A DNA stretch of 5,636 bases from Thiotrichales bacterium (lineage in GTDB: Bacteria; Pseudomonadota; Gammaproteobacteria; UWMA-0217), in the NCBI GenBank assembly GCA_024763135.1, contig JANTGD010000253.1, positions 1-5,636 on the forward strand. Direction: 5' to 3'. Shown one piece after another: positions 4,619 through 5,636 of this stretch. A program made the position numbers and the translations under genes. Under the pieces are notes generated by a model, which was not told the origin of the DNA, searched no databases, and saw only the letters and a list, made by a program, of their open reading frames with translations. Within the stretch, counting starts at the first letter, position 1; each line of letters begins with the position of its first letter.

Positions 4619-5636
4619 ATGAAGTGTATTTACTCGGGAGTTGTCGCTGCAGGACTCATCGGCCTGCCATCAGTTGCTCCGGCTATTCAAATTTCAGACT
4701 ATCTCGATCCTCAAAGCGAATGGGAGGAAGCCTTTTTACTGGGTCAATTCAACAGTAAATCGGGAAATCAGGAGCAAACCAGTTACAACCTGTCCGTAGA
4801 AGCCGACTACGAGCACAACTACAGCTCACTGCCACGTGTATGGCAACTGGCTGCGGATGGTGCGACAAATCTGTCCCGTGGCCCCAATCGTGACGATCCG
4901 GCGGTAGAAGCCACACTGGCGCACGCACATGCGCATATGGATAACTACTTTCATCCTAAAGCCGCGTGGTTTTGGTTTGGATCGACCGACCTTGCTTATC
5001 AGGACGATCGACACGATCTGTTCACCAAAGTGGGGACGGGCATCGGCTATGGGCGGGTCATCAATGCGACACCACTGGCCAAAGTATTGCGGATCGAAGA
5101 GGAACTGCGGGAACATGGTCTGCTAATGGGGCGAATAACCGATGCCACCTACCTGACACTGGCCAAAATGATCGACCGGGAGGAAGAATTCAAAAGCCGC
5201 TACGGCACTGATGAATACAAACCTTATTGGTTCATGGCATTGGAGGAAATTCTACATCAGGCAGGGTTGCTGAAATCGGGGAGCCTCGGTGCGGCCGGAA
5301 CGCTGTATATGGATCGCGTGTTATTCGATGAGCCCATTAGCACACGCAAGCATGGTTGGGTATTACGTGCAGGTGTTGGCATGGTGGTGCAGGACTTCGA
5401 TGGAAACAATGGCGACCCGACGCTGGATGCGGAGTGGGAATACGCCCGCCCCTATGGTTATCGAGGACAAGTGAGCAATGTGCTGAAATACTCGGCAATC
5501 CTCACCGACAAAACCGGGCAGTTATTGTCGAACACATTAAAATACACGCATGAAATCTCCGACAGGATCGATTGGGAGAATACCTGGCGTTTGTTGCTGG
5601 ATAAGCCAGGTGACAACGAAACCGATACCCTGACAA
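4619..5636 (+). CDS. Exported, probable outer-membrane beta-barrel protein (partial, runs off window)
   Basis: An uninterrupted frame of 339 codons from ATG 4619 to the window edge; the 3' end is missing. Residues 1-22 form a signal peptide: a short basic n-region, hydrophobic VVAAGLIGL, and a signal peptidase I site at APA|IQ; there is no lipobox. The mature part alternates polar and aromatic residues as in transmembrane beta strands, for example about 55-88, 108-149 and 245-330, with TGIGYGRV at 140-147. Between these lies a helix-rich, charged insertion (about 151-238), including VLRIEEELREHGLL and MALEEILHQAGLL. I do not recognise the family. The role could be channel, assembly or structural; no substrate can be inferred. 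The gene is divergent from ffs-dnaX with its own promoter, so its neighbours say little about function. Confidence 0.82.
   Translation, partial: MKCIYSGVVAAGLIGLPSVAPAIQISDYLDPQSEWEEAFLLGQFNSKSGNQEQTSYNLSVEADYEHNYSSLPRVWQLAADGATNLSRGPNRDDPAVEATLAHAHAHMDNYFHPKAAWFWFGSTDLAYQDDRHDLFTKVGTGIGYGRVINATPLAKVLRIEEELREHGLLMGRITDATYLTLAKMIDREEEFKSRYGTDEYKPYWFMALEEILHQAGLLKSGSLGAAGTLYMDRVLFDEPISTRKHGWVLRAGVGMVVQDFDGNNGDPTLDAEWEYARPYGYRGQVSNVLKYSAILTDKTGQLLSNTLKYTHEISDRIDWENTWRLLLDKPGDNETDTLT

Noticed and set aside
4826..5116. Minus-strand 96-codon open frame inside the outer-membrane protein gene
   Set aside because: The plus-strand frame is open from 4619 to the window edge with a signal peptide and start signals; the antisense frame shows no features of a real protein.

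Overview
The window looks like chromosomal DNA of a gammaproteobacterium. The main reasons are the order SRP RNA – dnaX – ybaB – recR on one strand (the arrangement I recall from Pseudomonas-type genomes), DnaX, YbaB and RecR sequences close to their enterobacterial and pseudomonad relatives, and a short 4.5S-type SRP RNA without an Alu domain. I cannot name the genus.

Layout. Bases 1-127 are a leader or intergenic stretch. Bases 128-807 carry a plus-strand pair, hisI (histidine biosynthesis) and yidD (membrane-protein insertion), joined by an ATGA overlap. A 56-base convergent gap follows. The minus-strand block reads right to left: ffs (SRP RNA, about 4106-4005), dnaX (3946-2285), ybaB/ebfC (2227-1907), recR (1897-1298) and hinT (1208-864). 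Bases 4120-4618 hold no convincing gene. They contain the ffs promoter upstream region, a 14-bp inverted repeat and the promoter of the last gene. From 4619 to the window edge a plus-strand gene encodes an exported, probably outer-membrane beta-barrel protein of unknown function. It is cut by the window end.

How the genes fit together. The minus-strand block is a DNA replication and repair cluster: DnaX builds the clamp loader, RecR acts in RecFOR gap repair, and YbaB is a nucleoid-associated DNA-binding protein usually encoded between them. The SRP RNA has a good extended -10 promoter and no visible terminator before dnaX, so dnaX may be read from the stable-RNA promoter. HinT may be read from the same operon or from its own promoter. 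YidD and the SRP RNA both serve membrane-protein biogenesis but sit in separate transcription units.

Most of the window is conserved core genome, and I see no mobile element, CRISPR array or defence system. The less ordinary points are the SRP RNA embedded in an open frame continuous with dnaX (an annotation trap), yidD coupled to hisI instead of rnpA/yidC, the long inverted repeat in the 0.5-kb gap, and the unidentified outer-membrane protein with an apparent helical insertion.
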